DNA from: Blattabacterium cuenoti
GTDB lineage: Bacteria; Bacteroidota; Bacteroidia; Flavobacteriales; Blattabacteriaceae
DNA: 64,000 bases
Assembly: GCF_014252015.1 (NCBI RefSeq)
Contig: NZ_CP059206.1
Coordinates: 372,001 to 436,000 of the forward strand
Direction: 5' to 3'
In this document: piece by piece, positions 8,401-18,181 of the stretch
How the letters are laid out: every line of letters begins with the position of its first letter
Position numbering within the stretch: the first letter of the stretch is position 1
Notes under the pieces: model-generated
Told to the model about the DNA's origin: nothing
The model's input: the letters and a program-made list of their open reading frames with translations, nothing else
Database searches by the model: none
Translations under genes and position numbers: made by a program

Positions 8401-9519
8401 TCAATATACATCTTTCAAGTATCTTCCTTCTTTTTTCATTTTTTTTATGAAAAATTTTGAATCACATTTTCCTACTTTTTCTATAACACGACAAATCATT
8501 TTTTCTACATCTAAACTCATAGGAATTCTATTTCCACAAATATAAACATAGGCTCCATTTTTTATCCAATCAAAAAATTCTATTCTATTTTCCCATATTT
8601 TATTTTGTACATAAATTTTTTTTTCTTGATCTCTCGAAAAAGATAAACTGACATAATGAAGAATTCCTTTTTTTTTCCAATTTTTGATTTCTGTTTGATA
8701 TAAAAAATCTGTATTGGAGTATTGATCTCCAAAAAATAACCAATTTTTACCCGTAGCTTTTCTTGCTTCTCTTTCATATAAAAAAGAACGAAAAGGAGCT
8801 ATTCCAGTTCCAGGACCAATAAGAATTATATCTTTATTTAATTTGGGTAATTTAAAAAACGGATTTTTATAAATAAAAAAAGATAATTCATCTCCCATTT
8901 TAAGTTTAGATAAAAAATCAGAACAATGACCGTATATGGTTTCTTTATTTAATTTAAAACGATGACGAGATACTGTAATATGGATTATATTACCATGAGC
9001 TATAGGAGATGAAGATATAGAATATAGTCTAGGTTTTATGGGATCCATTATTTTTATTAGATCTTTTAGAGAATATTTATTTTTTATAGGAAATTTTTTT
9101 AAAAGATCGATAAGTTTCCATTTATGATTTAAATCAATATTTTTTTTTTCTGATAAAAAAGAGTATTTATTCAAAAAATTTTCGGATAAATAAAAAATAT
9201 TTAGATTTTTCTTAAAAAGATTAAATATCTTATTTTTTTCTTCATATTTATATTTTTTCAATTCTTCTTTCTTATTTTCTTTTATATACTCTATAAGATG
9301 ATCTACTTCATTACAAGAATTTTCAGGAAAAATACCTATAGAGTCTCCAGGAAGATACTCTATTTTATTTGGAACAAAAATTTCTATATGATGAATTTCT
9401 TTGTTAGACCCTTTTTCTTGATCATTTAAAATTATATTATTTAAAATTTTTCCATATATTCTTTGGTTTTTAATTTGATTTTTTTTTTTTTTAAAAAATT
9501 CATAATTTCCGAAAACCAT
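8401..9519 (-). CDS. cysJ: Sulfite reductase flavoprotein, C-terminal FAD/NADPH part (frame 2 of split cysJ)
   Basis: This open frame carries the ferredoxin-reductase half of CysJ: a connecting/FAD domain with RLYSISSSP and GHCSDFL, an NADPH domain with IGPGTGIAPFRSFL, the GKNWLFFGDQY segment, YICGN, and the typical aromatic end YLKDVY. It lacks the FMN (flavodoxin) domain, which lies upstream in another frame (9441-10064). The two frames meet at a run of 14 A (9479-9492 on the plus strand as T). One extra A, or two fewer, would fuse them into a protein of about 550 residues, the expected CysJ size. The nominal ATG at 9519 is probably internal, not a real start. Confidence 0.85.
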   Translation of the reverse strand: MVFGNYEFFKKKKNQIKNQRIYGKILNNIILNDQEKGSNKEIHHIEIFVPNKIEYLPGDSIGIFPENSCNEVDHLIEYIKENKKEELKKYKYEEKNKIFNLFKKNLNIFYLSENFLNKYSFLSEKKNIDLNHKWKLIDLLKKFPIKNKYSLKDLIKIMDPIKPRLYSISSSPIAHGNIIHITVSRHRFKLNKETIYGHCSDFLSKLKMGDELSFFIYKNPFFKLPKLNKDIILIGPGTGIAPFRSFLYEREARKATGKNWLFFGDQYSNTDFLYQTEIKNWKKKGILHYVSLSFSRDQEKKIYVQNKIWENRIEFFDWIKNGAYVYICGNRIPMSLDVEKMICRVIEKVGKCDSKFFIKKMKKEGRYLKDVY

Positions 9520-10064
9520 TTTTTTGCTTGGGTTTCATAATCAACGTCACATTTATGTAATGGAACTATTCTAGTCGCTCCTATATCATGTAAACGTTTA
9601 TCCACATCTTTACCTGCTTTACAAAAATAAGTATATGATCTATCTCCCAATGCTAAAACGCTGTATTTCATATTTTTTAGAAAAAGGTTTTTATTATAAT
9701 GAATAAAATCAAAAAAAGACTTTGCAGAAGATGGAGGTTCACCTTCTCCATGAGTACTCATTATAATGAAAAAATAATCTTCTTTTTCTAAATTTTGCAT
9801 AGAATATTGATCTAAACTAATTAATTTAATTTTAAATTTTTCTTTTTCAGCTTTTTGATAAATATTAAAAGCTAAATTTTTAGCATTTCCTGTTTCTGTA
9901 CCATAAACTAACGTAATTTTTTTTTCTTCCTTTTTTATAAATTCTTTTAAATTTTTTTTAGAAAGCAATAATCCAGACATATAACCACACATCCATATAA
10001 TTTCTTCTTGAGTAGATTCTTGTATTAACTTAAAAAATGTCTTGTTATTTGATTCAGATAACAT
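9441..10064 (-). CDS. cysJ: Sulfite reductase flavoprotein, N-terminal flavodoxin part (frame 1 of split cysJ)
   Basis: Starting at ATG 10064, this frame encodes a short leader and a flavodoxin domain: YGTETGNAKNLA (FMN phosphate loop, about residues 54-65), MSTHGEGEPPSSA and LALGDRSYTYFCKAG. It then runs through KKKK at the 14-A tract and stops about 14 codons later in a tail that does not belong to the family. CysJ passes electrons from NADPH through FAD and FMN to the CysI hemoprotein, which reduces sulfite to sulfide. Domain sequences on both sides of the tract look well conserved, so rescue by transcript slippage is plausible. A sequencing error or a recent loss are the alternatives. Confidence 0.85.
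   Translation of the reverse strand: MLSESNNKTFFKLIQESTQEEIIWMCGYMSGLLLSKKNLKEFIKKEEKKITLVYGTETGNAKNLAFNIYQKAEKEKFKIKLISLDQYSMQNLEKEDYFFIIMSTHGEGEPPSSAKSFFDFIHYNKNLFLKNMKYSVLALGDRSYTYFCKAGKDVDKRLHDIGATRIVPLHKCDVDYETQAKKWFSEIMNFLKKKKIKLKTKEYMEKF
9479..9492 (-). other. Poly(A)14 tract at the cysJ frameshift
   Basis: Fourteen consecutive T on the plus strand (A on the coding strand). Read in the upstream frame the tract gives TTA followed by four AAA codons and then ATC. Read in the downstream frame it gives four AAA codons and then AAT. The phase differs by one nucleotide, so the break in cysJ falls at this tract. Confidence 0.9.
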
Positions 10065-10127
10065 CTTAATTTTTTTTATAAAAACACTACTATAAAAATA
10101 AAATATTAAAAATAACTTTTTTTATTA

Positions 10128-11039
10128 TCACATAAAAAGATTATCAACAGATAAATATCTTTCTCCAGTATCATAATTAAACGTTAATATTATAGATTTT
10201 TTTGAAAATTTAGATAATTGTTTTTCTATAGCAGATAATGAAGCCCCAGTAGATATTCCAACAAGAATTCCTTCTTTTTTTGCCGTTTTTTTAACATAAG
10301 AAAAAGCTTCTTCTTTAGATACCAAAAAAGAGCCATCTAATATTTTTACATTTAAAATAGATGGGATAAAACCTGCACCTAATCCTTGTAAAGCATGAGA
10401 ATTTGGTGTTCCTCCAAATATAACTGGAGATTCTATAGGTTCCACAGAAAATATTTTTATATTTGGAAACTTATCTTTTAATACTTCTCCTATTCCAGTA
10501 ATATGACCCCCCGTTCCTACTCCTGTAATGAAATAATCTATCCCCTTAGGAAAAGCATCTATAATTTCTTTTGCAGTTGTATTTTTATGTATATTGGGAT
10601 TTGAAATATTATCAAATTGTTTAGGCATCCAGGAATTTGGAATAGTATCTATTAATTCTTCTGCTTTTTTAATTGCTCCTTTCATTCCATCTTCTCTTGG
10701 AGTAAGAACAAATTTTGCTCCAAAAATAGAAAATAATTTTCTTCTTTCAATACTCATAGACTCTGGCATAACTAAAATAAGACGATAACCTTTTACAGAG
10801 CAAACTATTGCCAATCCTATTCCTGTATTTCCCGAAGTAGGTTCTATGATAATATCACCTTTGTGAATAATTTCTTTTTTTTCTGCATCTTCTATCATAG
10901 ATAAAGCTATTCTATCTTTTATGCTTCCTCCAGGGTTATTTCTTTCCAGTTTTATCCATACTTGATGATTAGGAAATAATCTTTTAAGATGAACATGAGG
11001 TGTATTTCCTATAGTTTTTAAAATACTATCAACTTTCAT
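10128..11039 (-). CDS. cysK: Cysteine synthase (O-acetylserine sulfhydrylase)
   Basis: The 303-residue PLP enzyme has the lysine that binds PLP in PGGSIKDR (Lys41), the phosphate/substrate loop TSGNTGIG (about 67-74), GTGGHITG (about 174-181) and a late serine-rich segment [10 protein letters not shown]. It converts O-acetylserine and sulfide to cysteine. It lies 10 nt downstream of cysE, which makes the O-acetylserine, and upstream of cysJ, part of the sulfide source, so the three form a cysteine operon. Length and motifs are normal for CysK; CysM-like use of other sulfur donors cannot be excluded. Confidence 0.95.
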   Translation of the reverse strand: MKVDSILKTIGNTPHVHLKRLFPNHQVWIKLERNNPGGSIKDRIALSMIEDAEKKEIIHKGDIIIEPTSGNTGIGLAIVCSVKGYRLILVMPESMSIERRKLFSIFGAKFVLTPREDGMKGAIKKAEELIDTIPNSWMPKQFDNISNPNIHKNTTAKEIIDAFPKGIDYFITGVGTGGHITGIGEVLKDKFPNIKIFSVEPIESPVIFGGTPNSHALQGLGAGFIPSILNVKILDGSFLVSKEEAFSYVKKTAKKEGILVGISTGASLSAIEKQLSKFSKKSIILTFNYDTGERYLSVDNLFM

Positions 11040-11049
11040 TTTTATTTTT

Positions 11050-11874
11050 TTATATCATAAAATTAATGGGATCAGGAAAAGGACTATTATTTCTCATTTT
11101 TATTTCACTTTTTTGATAGACTATAGAAAAAGGAGGTACACTTTTTGTAACCCAAACATTACCTCCTAGCACACTATCATGACCTATTATAGTTTCTCCT
11201 CCTAGAACAGTAGCTCCAGCATAAATTGTAACTTGATTTTCTATTGTAGGATGACGTTTTATATTTGCTAATTTTTTATCTACATAAATAGCCCCTAAAG
11301 TAACTCCTTGATATATTTTAACTTTATCTCCTATTTTGGTACTAGATCCTATAACTATTCCTGTTCCATGATCGATAGCAAAAGCTTTTCCTATTTCTGC
11401 AGATGCATGAATATCCACTCCAGTTTTACTATGTGCATATTCTGTAATCAATCTTGGAATAATCGGAATTTTTTGAATCCATAATTGATGTGCTATTCTA
11501 TATAATGCAGTGGCAAAGAACCCAGGATAAGAAAGGAAAATTTCTTCTATAACTGTTGCTGCGGGATCCGATTTAAGTATTGCATTAGCATCTATTATCA
11601 AAGTTTTATAAATATTAGGTACTTCTTTGAAAAAAATTCGAGTAAAATTATCAGAATCTTTTTCATTTATATTCAATTCAATGAAAATTTCGTATAAAAG
11701 TTTTTGTAAATTTTCATAATTTTTTTTAAAAAGAATTGCATCATCTAAAATATTTTGATCGGGAGTAAATAAAGTATGAAATAATTTTTTAACAAAATCT
11801 TCAGATTTTTTTTTATCAGGAAAAATATTTTTATTTCTATTATTTTCAAATATGGTTATTAAAAAATCTAACAT
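11050..11874 (-). CDS. cysE: Serine O-acetyltransferase
   Basis: The product acetylates serine with acetyl-CoA, the first step to cysteine. I use ATG 11874 ([11 protein letters not shown]), since the longer frame starts with TTG at 11904 and would code a poly-lysine leader from a 13-A run. The N-terminal half is helical (SATase_N-like); from about residue 170 a left-handed beta-helix of hexapeptide repeats follows, with [14 protein letters not shown] and [10 protein letters not shown] around the catalytic His. The protein ends [15 protein letters not shown], a tail ending in Ile as in enzymes that bind CysK. It is the first gene of cysE-cysK-cysJ. Confidence 0.93.
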   Translation of the reverse strand: MLDFLITIFENNRNKNIFPDKKKSEDFVKKLFHTLFTPDQNILDDAILFKKNYENLQKLLYEIFIELNINEKDSDNFTRIFFKEVPNIYKTLIIDANAILKSDPAATVIEEIFLSYPGFFATALYRIAHQLWIQKIPIIPRLITEYAHSKTGVDIHASAEIGKAFAIDHGTGIVIGSSTKIGDKVKIYQGVTLGAIYVDKKLANIKRHPTIENQVTIYAGATVLGGETIIGHDSVLGGNVWVTKSVPPFSIVYQKSEIKMRNNSPFPDPINFMI

Positions 11875-12323
11875 GTATTTTTTTTTTTTTGATTTTATTA
11901 ACAAGATATTAGAGTAGTTTTATTTCATCTTATAAACTTTAAATATCATTTTATAAATATTTATATAGAATACAGAACCTAATGATTCAAATATGGAAAA
12001 TATCCCGCATCTAAATAAAATATTTTTATGATGAAATTAAATATACGATTTAAAAATAGTAGAATACACTACTTTTTTTTCTAGAAAGAAAATAATTCTT
12101 AATTTTTCTACCACAGATACAGAAGTAAATTTAATTTTTTTTTAAAATCAGACATACATTTTTTTTCGTTCCCATGTTAAGAAGAAAAAAAATACTTCGA
12201 ATTATTCAAACTCAAAGGAAGATTAATACCTAATACAACTAATATTAATATAATAATTACGCAAATATAAGAATTTCTTTTTTCTAAAAAAACATGTTAT
12301 ATTATAATAAATTTTTCGATTTT
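11875..12323. other. Longest gene-free stretch, possibly holding an eroded gene
   Basis: This 449-bp gap lies between the divergent cysE and icd genes and must hold both promoters, though I cannot point to convincing ones. It is unusually long for this window. On the minus strand, 12177-12293 is open for 38 codons with a hydrophobic run (CVIIILILVVLGI) but no in-frame start. An ATG at 12294-12296 would join that frame if the following 7-T run had one more T. Further homopolymers (9 T at about 12135, 8 A at about 12185) break other short frames. I see no RNA gene. Confidence 0.5.
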
Positions 12324-13553
12324 ATGAAAAAAATTAAAGTCAACAATCCTATAGTAGAAATAGATGGAGATGAAATGGCAAGAGTTATATGGAAATATAT
12401 TAAAAAATATTTTATTATACCTTATTTAGATATAAAAATCATTTATTTTGACTTAGGAATAGAAAATAGAAATATAACAAATGATAAAATAACTGTAGAA
12501 GCTGCTTATGCTATAAAAAAATATAATGTAGGAATTAAATGCGCGACAATCACACCAGATGAAAATAGAGTGAAAGAATTTTATCTCAAAAAAATGTGGA
12601 AATCTCCAAATGGAACTATTCGAAATATTATTAACGGAACTGTTTTCAGAGAACCTATTATAGTAAAAAATATTTATCGTTCGATTAAAAATTGGAAAAA
12701 CCCCATATGTATAGCTCGACATGCTTATGCTGACCAATACCAAGCTACAGATTTTATTGTCAAAGGAAAAGGAAAATTATACATCTCTTTTATACCAGAT
12801 GACAATAAAAAAAATAAACCAATAAAATTTGAAATTTATCATTTTATGGACCCTGGTATTGCTATGGGAATGTATAATACTGATAAGTCGATCTATGGAT
12901 TTGCTCGTTCTTGTTTTAATTATTCTATATATAAAAAATGGCCTCTTTTCTTATCTACCAAAAATACTATTTTAAAAGCATATGATGGAAGATTCAAAAA
13001 TATATTTCAAGAAATATATAATAATGAATTCAAATCAAAATTCGAAAATTTACAAATTACTTATGAACATCGTTTAATTGATGATATGATAGCAAAAGCT
13101 ATTAAATCAAATGGAAAATTTATATGGGCCTGTAAAAATTATGATGGAGATGTCCTATCAGATTGTATAGCGCAAGGATTTGGTTCACTAGGAATGATGA
13201 CATCTGTTTTGCTTACTCCAGACGGAAAGACTTTGGAATCTGAAGCCGCTCATGGAACGATAACAAGACATTATAGATTATATCAAAAAGGGAAAGAAAC
13301 ATCAACCAATCCTATCGCTTCTATTTTTTCTTGGACTCGTGGGCTGAAACATAGAGCTATTCTAGATAAAAATATAGATTTAAAGTTTTTTTCGGAAAAA
13401 ATGGAAAAAGCATGTATAGATTTTATAGAATCTGGAAAAATGACTAAAGACTTAGTTCAACAGTCCAATGAAAAAAATAAGTACCTAAGTACTAAAACTT
13501 TTCTTAAAGAACTCAAAATATTTTTTGATAAAAAAATGAATAAAAAAATATAA
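12324..13553 (+). CDS. icd: NADP-dependent isocitrate dehydrogenase (eukaryote-like dimeric type)
   Basis: I start at ATG 12324 ([18 protein letters not shown]), typical for the family, rather than the ATG at 12294. The 409-residue protein has [16 protein letters not shown], the substrate-binding [18 protein letters not shown] (about 84-101), [16 protein letters not shown] (metal ligands) and [11 protein letters not shown] (NADP-binding region). It converts isocitrate to 2-oxoglutarate with NADPH formation, feeding glutamate synthesis and possibly supplying NADPH for sulfite reduction. It ends 7 nt from the convergent menE. The type is the homodimeric NADP enzyme common in Bacteroidetes and eukaryotes, not the E. 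coli Icd type. Confidence 0.93.
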   Translation: MKKIKVNNPIVEIDGDEMARVIWKYIKKYFIIPYLDIKIIYFDLGIENRNITNDKITVEAAYAIKKYNVGIKCATITPDENRVKEFYLKKMWKSPNGTIRNIINGTVFREPIIVKNIYRSIKNWKNPICIARHAYADQYQATDFIVKGKGKLYISFIPDDNKKNKPIKFEIYHFMDPGIAMGMYNTDKSIYGFARSCFNYSIYKKWPLFLSTKNTILKAYDGRFKNIFQEIYNNEFKSKFENLQITYEHRLIDDMIAKAIKSNGKFIWACKNYDGDVLSDCIAQGFGSLGMMTSVLLTPDGKTLESEAAHGTITRHYRLYQKGKETSTNPIASIFSWTRGLKHRAILDKNIDLKFFSEKMEKACIDFIESGKMTKDLVQQSNEKNKYLSTKTFLKELKIFFDKKMNKKI

Positions 13554-13560
13554 AATATAT

Positions 13561-14646
13561 TTAGATTTTTAGTTTTTTTATAATTTCTTTTCTATTGAAT
13601 TTTTCAAATAAACTTTTTGTAAAAAAAGGAATAAAAAAAATATTTTTTGGTTTATAAAATTTCTTTTTTTTACTAAAAATGTTATCAGGAAAATGTAATG
13701 AAAAAGGATTTCCTTCAATAATCAATATTATTTTTTCTCCTAAAATATTATCTGGAATTGAAGATATAAAAAATCGTTTTTCACAAGGAATAAAAGAACT
13801 AATTTCTTTTTCTATTAACTCAGGAATAATTTTAATTCCTCCACTATTAATGACATTATCATATCTACCTATCCAAATAAATGTATTTTTAGATATCATA
13901 TCAACAATATCATTTGTTTGTACAAATGAATTCCTACAACATGTACACGTACATGAAAAAAAAATTCTCAAGCAATTCCTATTATCTACACTCAAAGTGA
14001 CATCTTGAAATGATTTATAAAAGGTTGATTTATTTGATCCATTAATTTTTTTTATAGCTATATGACCTAAAGTTTCTGTCATTCCATAAGTAGAATAACA
14101 AATTGTTGAAATATTTTGCAATTTTTTTTCCAAAAAATTTGAAATAGAATATCCTCCTATTAAAACAATTTTAATATATTTTAAATATTTTAAACTGAAA
14201 AAAACTTGTAATGGAACCATTGATGTAATATCAAAATATTCTTTAATATTTTTTAAAGGATTAGATGATGGAGGAATACAGTATATTTTCCATTTAAAAA
14301 TGATAGCACGTACTAAAAACATTTTAGCAGCTATAAAATCTGGAGATAAACATAATAAACCTCTAATTCCTTTTTTTTTAAGTTTTAAAAATTCTACAGT
14401 TTTTATAGCTCTTTTATACATATGTTTTTTACATAAAAAAATATTTTTAGGTCTTCCTGTAGTTCCAGAAGTAAAAGATAAAATAGGTTTATTATCATAC
14501 CAATTTTCTAAAAATGACAAAATAGCTTTTTTCCAATAAAAATCTTTCTTTTGAAGAAAATTAGAATAAAAAGAGGGGAATGTTTTTTTAGAAGAAAAAT
14601 CTATCCACATTTTTTTTGATTTATTAATAATGTTTTTATTTTCCAT
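13561..14646 (-). CDS. menE: o-Succinylbenzoate--CoA ligase
   Basis: This 361-residue AMP-forming ligase activates o-succinylbenzoate to its CoA ester in menaquinone synthesis. It shows the adenylate signature SFTSGTTGRPKNI (about 58-70), YSTYGMTET (about 186-194) and a late IGRYDNVINSGGIKI. It is shorter than the usual 500-residue enzymes but matches the compact MenE of flavobacteria. Its ATG at 14646 overlaps the end of menC by 46 nt; an ATG at 14610 would reduce the overlap to 10 nt but remove residues that seem to align with the family N-terminus. It is the last gene of menB-menA-hydrolase-menC-menE. Confidence 0.9.
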   Translation of the reverse strand: MENKNIINKSKKMWIDFSSKKTFPSFYSNFLQKKDFYWKKAILSFLENWYDNKPILSFTSGTTGRPKNIFLCKKHMYKRAIKTVEFLKLKKKGIRGLLCLSPDFIAAKMFLVRAIIFKWKIYCIPPSSNPLKNIKEYFDITSMVPLQVFFSLKYLKYIKIVLIGGYSISNFLEKKLQNISTICYSTYGMTETLGHIAIKKINGSNKSTFYKSFQDVTLSVDNRNCLRIFFSCTCTCCRNSFVQTNDIVDMISKNTFIWIGRYDNVINSGGIKIIPELIEKEISSFIPCEKRFFISSIPDNILGEKIILIIEGNPFSLHFPDNIFSKKKKFYKPKNIFFIPFFTKSLFEKFNRKEIIKKLKI

Positions 14647-15707
14647 TTTATGAATGGGTTATACCAAATAAAACCCTTTTTAATTTCTAAAGGAGAAATC
14701 CAATTATTTGCATATAAAATTCCTGTATTTAATCCATGTGTATTAAAATTTTTATTATTATATTTTTTTTGCATTTGGAAAGTCCATTGAGCTATTGCAT
14801 TGATACCAATATTACTTTCTAAAGAAGAACTAATATACCATTTTATTTTTCTTTTATTAGCTTCTAATATCCATTCTTCAGATCTATAAAATCCCCCATT
14901 TACACTAGGTTTCAATATAATATATTTAGGTTTAATAATATCTAATAATTTTTTTTTTTCCTCTAATACGTTAACATTTGCTAATTCTTCGTCTAATGCT
15001 ATAGGTAATTTTGATTTTTCACATATCTTTGACATATCTTTCCAATTTCCAGATGATATAGGTTGTTCTATTAGATCAATTATATTTAAATCATAAAATT
15101 TATTTAAATAATATAAAGTTTCTTGAACATCTTTAAAACAGCCATTTGCATCTATACGTATTTTAATAAATGGATATATCTTTTTTATTTTACTCATAAT
15201 AATAAATTGAAGATCAATCAATCTTGTGTTGATCTTCATTTTTATATATAAAAAACCTTTGTTTATTTGGTTTTTCATTTCTTTCATTGCATATTTTATA
15301 TTATTAAATGAATTCAACCACATTAAACTATTTATAGAAATGCCTTTTTTTCCATAAGTGAATTCAGAATCGTACAATATAGGAAATTGATTATTTAAAC
15401 TTAAAAAAGCTTGTTCTAATCCAAATAGAATAGATGAATATGAAATGTATTTGTAATAATAAGAAATTTCTGTTTTTTTGAAAATATAAATTTTATTAAG
15501 AAGATTTTTTAGTTCTATTTCAAATTTTTTTAAATTTTTCAATGCTAATTGATCCAATATTGGATTGCATTCTCCTATTCCTATTTTGTTTCTTTTTATC
15601 AGGATAATAAACCATATAGTATTTTTTATAAATGTTTTATTGGAGTTAAATATTTCTTTTTTAAAAAAAAATGTTCGTTTTTTCAAAAAACAATTAATTT
15701 CTTTCAT
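14601..15707 (-). CDS. menC: o-Succinylbenzoate synthase
   Basis: A 368-residue enolase-superfamily enzyme with the muconate-lactonizing barrel: the lysine motif YIKMKIN (about 154-160), RIDANGCF (about 184-191), the metal-binding LIEQPI and ALDEEL, and KPSVNGGF with the second catalytic Lys. It dehydrates SHCHC to o-succinylbenzoate. Its 3' end overlaps menE by 46 nt and it starts 4 nt after the hydrolase gene stops, so translational coupling is likely. The N-terminal capping domain is lysine-rich and divergent, as often in endosymbiont proteins. Confidence 0.9.
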   Translation of the reverse strand: MKEINCFLKKRTFFFKKEIFNSNKTFIKNTIWFIILIKRNKIGIGECNPILDQLALKNLKKFEIELKNLLNKIYIFKKTEISYYYKYISYSSILFGLEQAFLSLNNQFPILYDSEFTYGKKGISINSLMWLNSFNNIKYAMKEMKNQINKGFLYIKMKINTRLIDLQFIIMSKIKKIYPFIKIRIDANGCFKDVQETLYYLNKFYDLNIIDLIEQPISSGNWKDMSKICEKSKLPIALDEELANVNVLEEKKKLLDIIKPKYIILKPSVNGGFYRSEEWILEANKRKIKWYISSSLESNIGINAIAQWTFQMQKKYNNKNFNTHGLNTGILYANNWISPLEIKKGFIWYNPFIKWKIKTLLINQKKCG

Positions 15708-15710
15708 TTA

Positions 15711-16397
15711 TTAAATACAAATAGTTTTTCCCTTTTCTAATAAAATTAATTCTTTTCCTTTTTTAAAAAATCTTTTTTGTGCTTGTTCTTTATCAATTCT
15801 GATATCTTCAAAAGTATCATAATGAACCCCTAATATTTTTTCGGATTTTAAAAAATCCGAAGCTATTATAGCCTCTTCTACGTCCATTGTATATTTTCCA
15901 CCTATTGGTAAAATAGAAAGTTTCAACTTTCCAAAAGTGGGGATAAGATTCATTTCATATATTACAGAAGTATCTCCTGATATATATATATTTCCTTCAT
16001 CTGTATGTAAGAGAAAACCTCCTGGATTTCCTCCATAAGTTCCATCGTTAAAAACACTAGAATGGGCAGCCCAAATATATTTTAATTTTCCGAAAGGAAA
16101 AGATATAAAAGAGCCATAGTTAATTCCACATGTTTTTATCCCTTTTTTATTAAAATAATTAGATATTTCATAATTAGAAATTACTAAAATATTATTATAC
16201 TTACGTGTAAGTAATTCTACATCACATACATGATCATAATGCGCATGAGTCAATAAAATATAATCTATTTTTTTAAATAATTTGAAAACATTTTCATTCC
16301 TAAAAATAGGATTTTCAGATAAAAAAGGATCTATTAATAAATATTTTTCATGTACTTTTAACATGCATGTACTATGTGAAAAAAAAGTAACTTTCAT
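15711..16397 (-). CDS. Metallo-beta-lactamase-fold hydrolase (UPF0173-like) in the men cluster
   Basis: The 228-residue protein has the metal-binding motif THAHYDHVCD (about 50-59), an N-terminal FFSHSTCMLK, DGTYGGNPGGF, YISGDTSV and a late GVHYDTFEDI; these fit the UPF0173 family of predicted metal-dependent hydrolases. It sits between menA and menC with gaps of 9 and 3 nt. Since the menaquinone route still needs a thioesterase to release 1,4-dihydroxy-2-naphthoate from its CoA ester, that role is tempting, but the fold alone does not prove it. Its retention inside a reduced men operon supports a link to the pathway. Confidence 0.85.
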   Translation of the reverse strand: MKVTFFSHSTCMLKVHEKYLLIDPFLSENPIFRNENVFKLFKKIDYILLTHAHYDHVCDVELLTRKYNNILVISNYEISNYFNKKGIKTCGINYGSFISFPFGKLKYIWAAHSSVFNDGTYGGNPGGFLLHTDEGNIYISGDTSVIYEMNLIPTFGKLKLSILPIGGKYTMDVEEAIIASDFLKSEKILGVHYDTFEDIRIDKEQAQKRFFKKGKELILLEKGKTICI

Positions 16398-16406
16398 AAG
16401 ATTAAT

Positions 16407-17306
16407 TTAAAAACTAATTCCTATACTAAATCCATATAAAAAAGTAAGTATAACTAATTTTTTCAATTCATAATTGAACAATTCTTTTTCTTTTATATTA
16501 ATTATATTTTTTATATGTAATATTAAGAATATAACAAAAAATATAAAAAAAAACCATTGATAAACGGTTTTTTGGTTTAAAAAAATAAAATATCCACCTA
16601 AAAATATTGAATTCAATACAATAAATATATGATATAATTTTGCATATTTAATACCTAACCATACAGCCATGGTATATTTTCCATTTTCATAATCGTTATC
16701 TATATCTCTCATATTATTAATATTCAAAACTCCTACGTTTAAAAATCCTATAGATAAAGAAAGAAAAAACATATCTGTACATAAAGTATGTGTATACAAG
16801 AAATAACTTCCTTCTACCGAGAGAATTCCAAAAAAAATTATAACACATAAATCACCTATTCCTGCTATATATCCATAAGGATAACGTCCGATAGAATATT
16901 TTATTGAACAGTATATACATATAAAAATTCCTATAAAATATATAAAAAAAATAAAAACATTTTCCCATAAAATAGTATTACAAAGTAATAGAAATCCTGA
17001 AAAAAAAGATAATACAGAAAATATATAGATCGCTTTTTTCATTTCTGATAAAGAAATAAAACCACATTGAATTGTTCTTTTAGGACCTATTCGTTTAAAA
17101 TTATCTACTCCTGTTATACTATCTCCATAATCATTTGAAAAATTAGCCAATATTTGTAATAATAATGCAGTGATAATACATAAAACATAAGAAGTAAAAC
17201 TAACATTTGTTCTTGATTTAGATATAAGAAAACTTGAACTTATACCAGAAAAAGATAAAGGTAAAGTATGAATACGAGCTGCATAAATCCAATATTTTAA
17301 TTTCAT
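16407..17306 (-). CDS. menA: 1,4-Dihydroxy-2-naphthoate polyprenyltransferase
   Basis: This 299-residue UbiA-family membrane protein has about eight hydrophobic segments and the prenyl-diphosphate-binding aspartate motif [17 protein letters not shown] (about 55-71), with a second acidic motif [16 protein letters not shown] (about 197-212). It attaches the isoprenoid tail to DHNA in the inner membrane, giving demethylmenaquinone. The ATG overlaps the menB stop by 4 nt (ATGA), a sign of translational coupling. Together with menB, menC and menE it shows that menaquinone is the respiratory quinone of this organism. Confidence 0.93.
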   Translation of the reverse strand: MKLKYWIYAARIHTLPLSFSGISSSFLISKSRTNVSFTSYVLCIITALLLQILANFSNDYGDSITGVDNFKRIGPKRTIQCGFISLSEMKKAIYIFSVLSFFSGFLLLCNTILWENVFIFFIYFIGIFICIYCSIKYSIGRYPYGYIAGIGDLCVIIFFGILSVEGSYFLYTHTLCTDMFFLSLSIGFLNVGVLNINNMRDIDNDYENGKYTMAVWLGIKYAKLYHIFIVLNSIFLGGYFIFLNQKTVYQWFFFIFFVIFLILHIKNIINIKEKELFNYELKKLVILTFLYGFSIGISF

Positions 17307-18127
17307 AAAAATTTAGGAAATTTTTTAAAATTTGGAGATCTTTTTTCCAAAAAAGCTCTTTTCCCTTCTTTAGATTCTTCCATTAAATAATACATTAAAG
17401 TAGCATCTCCTGCTAATTGCATTAATCCATGTTGTCCATCTAATTCAGCATTTAAACTACGTTTTATCATTCTTAAAGACATAGGACTTCTTTTTTGTAT
17501 AATCTTACACCATTCTATGGTTTTTTTTTCCAATTCATTTTTTTCTACAACTTTATTAATCAATCCCATAGACAAAGCTTCTTTAGCCGTATATTCTTTA
17601 CATAAAAACCACATTTCTCGTGTTTTTTTTTGTCCAATATGACGAGCCAAATATGAACATCCAAATCCACCATCAAAAGAACCTACTTTTGGTCCTACTT
17701 GACTGAAAATAGCATTATCAGAAGCTATTGTTAAATCACAAACGACATGTAAAACATGGCCTCCTCCTACTGCATAACCATTAACCATAGCTATAACTGG
17801 TTTAGGTAATTCTCTTATTCTTTTATAAAAATCTAAAATATTTAATCTTGGGATTCCATCTTTTCCTAAATATCCACCTAAACCTCTTGTAGTCTGGTCT
17901 CCTCCAGAACAAAAAGATTTATTTCCTGATCCAGTTATGATTAAGACATCAATATCAACTCTATTACTACATATGTTTATAGCATCTATCATTTCATTAA
18001 CTGTTTCTACACGAAATGCATTATGACACCATGGTCTATTAATCTCTATTTTAGAAATGCCTTCTCCAAAAAGAAATAATATATCTTCATATTTCTTAAT
18101 CGGGGTCCAATTTATAGTATAATTCAT
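17303..18127 (-). CDS. menB: 1,4-Dihydroxy-2-naphthoyl-CoA synthase
   Basis: The 274-residue crotonase-fold enzyme carries [10 protein letters not shown] (about 30-39), the FCSGGDQ loop (about 72-78), [13 protein letters not shown] (oxyanion hole, about 114-126) and the late KKFPKFL tail seen in MenB. It cyclises o-succinylbenzoyl-CoA to DHNA-CoA. It is the first gene of the men operon and is separated by 54 nt from the divergent unknown membrane protein gene, so the operon promoter should lie between 18128 and 18181. Confidence 0.95.
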   Translation of the reverse strand: MNYTINWTPIKKYEDILFLFGEGISKIEINRPWCHNAFRVETVNEMIDAINICSNRVDIDVLIITGSGNKSFCSGGDQTTRGLGGYLGKDGIPRLNILDFYKRIRELPKPVIAMVNGYAVGGGHVLHVVCDLTIASDNAIFSQVGPKVGSFDGGFGCSYLARHIGQKKTREMWFLCKEYTAKEALSMGLINKVVEKNELEKKTIEWCKIIQKRSPMSLRMIKRSLNAELDGQHGLMQLAGDATLMYYLMEESKEGKRAFLEKRSPNFKKFPKFL

Positions 18128-18181
18128 AATAAAAAAATTAAAAATTGATGTTTATTTTTACAAAATAGATTTCATCATGTT

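Noticed and set aside
8401-10064. Two independent flavoproteins (a flavodoxin and a ferredoxin reductase)
   Set aside because: The order, sizes, overlap at a homopolymer and CysJ-type motifs fit one gene broken by a single frameshift far better.
12177-12293. Small membrane protein gene
   Set aside because: No ATG, GTG or TTG start in frame; kept only as a possible fossil.
13679-14008. Open frame of 109 codons on the plus strand
   Set aside because: It lies wholly antisense to menE, whose motifs are clear; its protein shows no recognisable features.
14601-14646. menE/menC overlap as a sign of gene fusion or decay
   Set aside because: Both frames are complete with full motifs; it is an ordinary long overlap in a compact operon.
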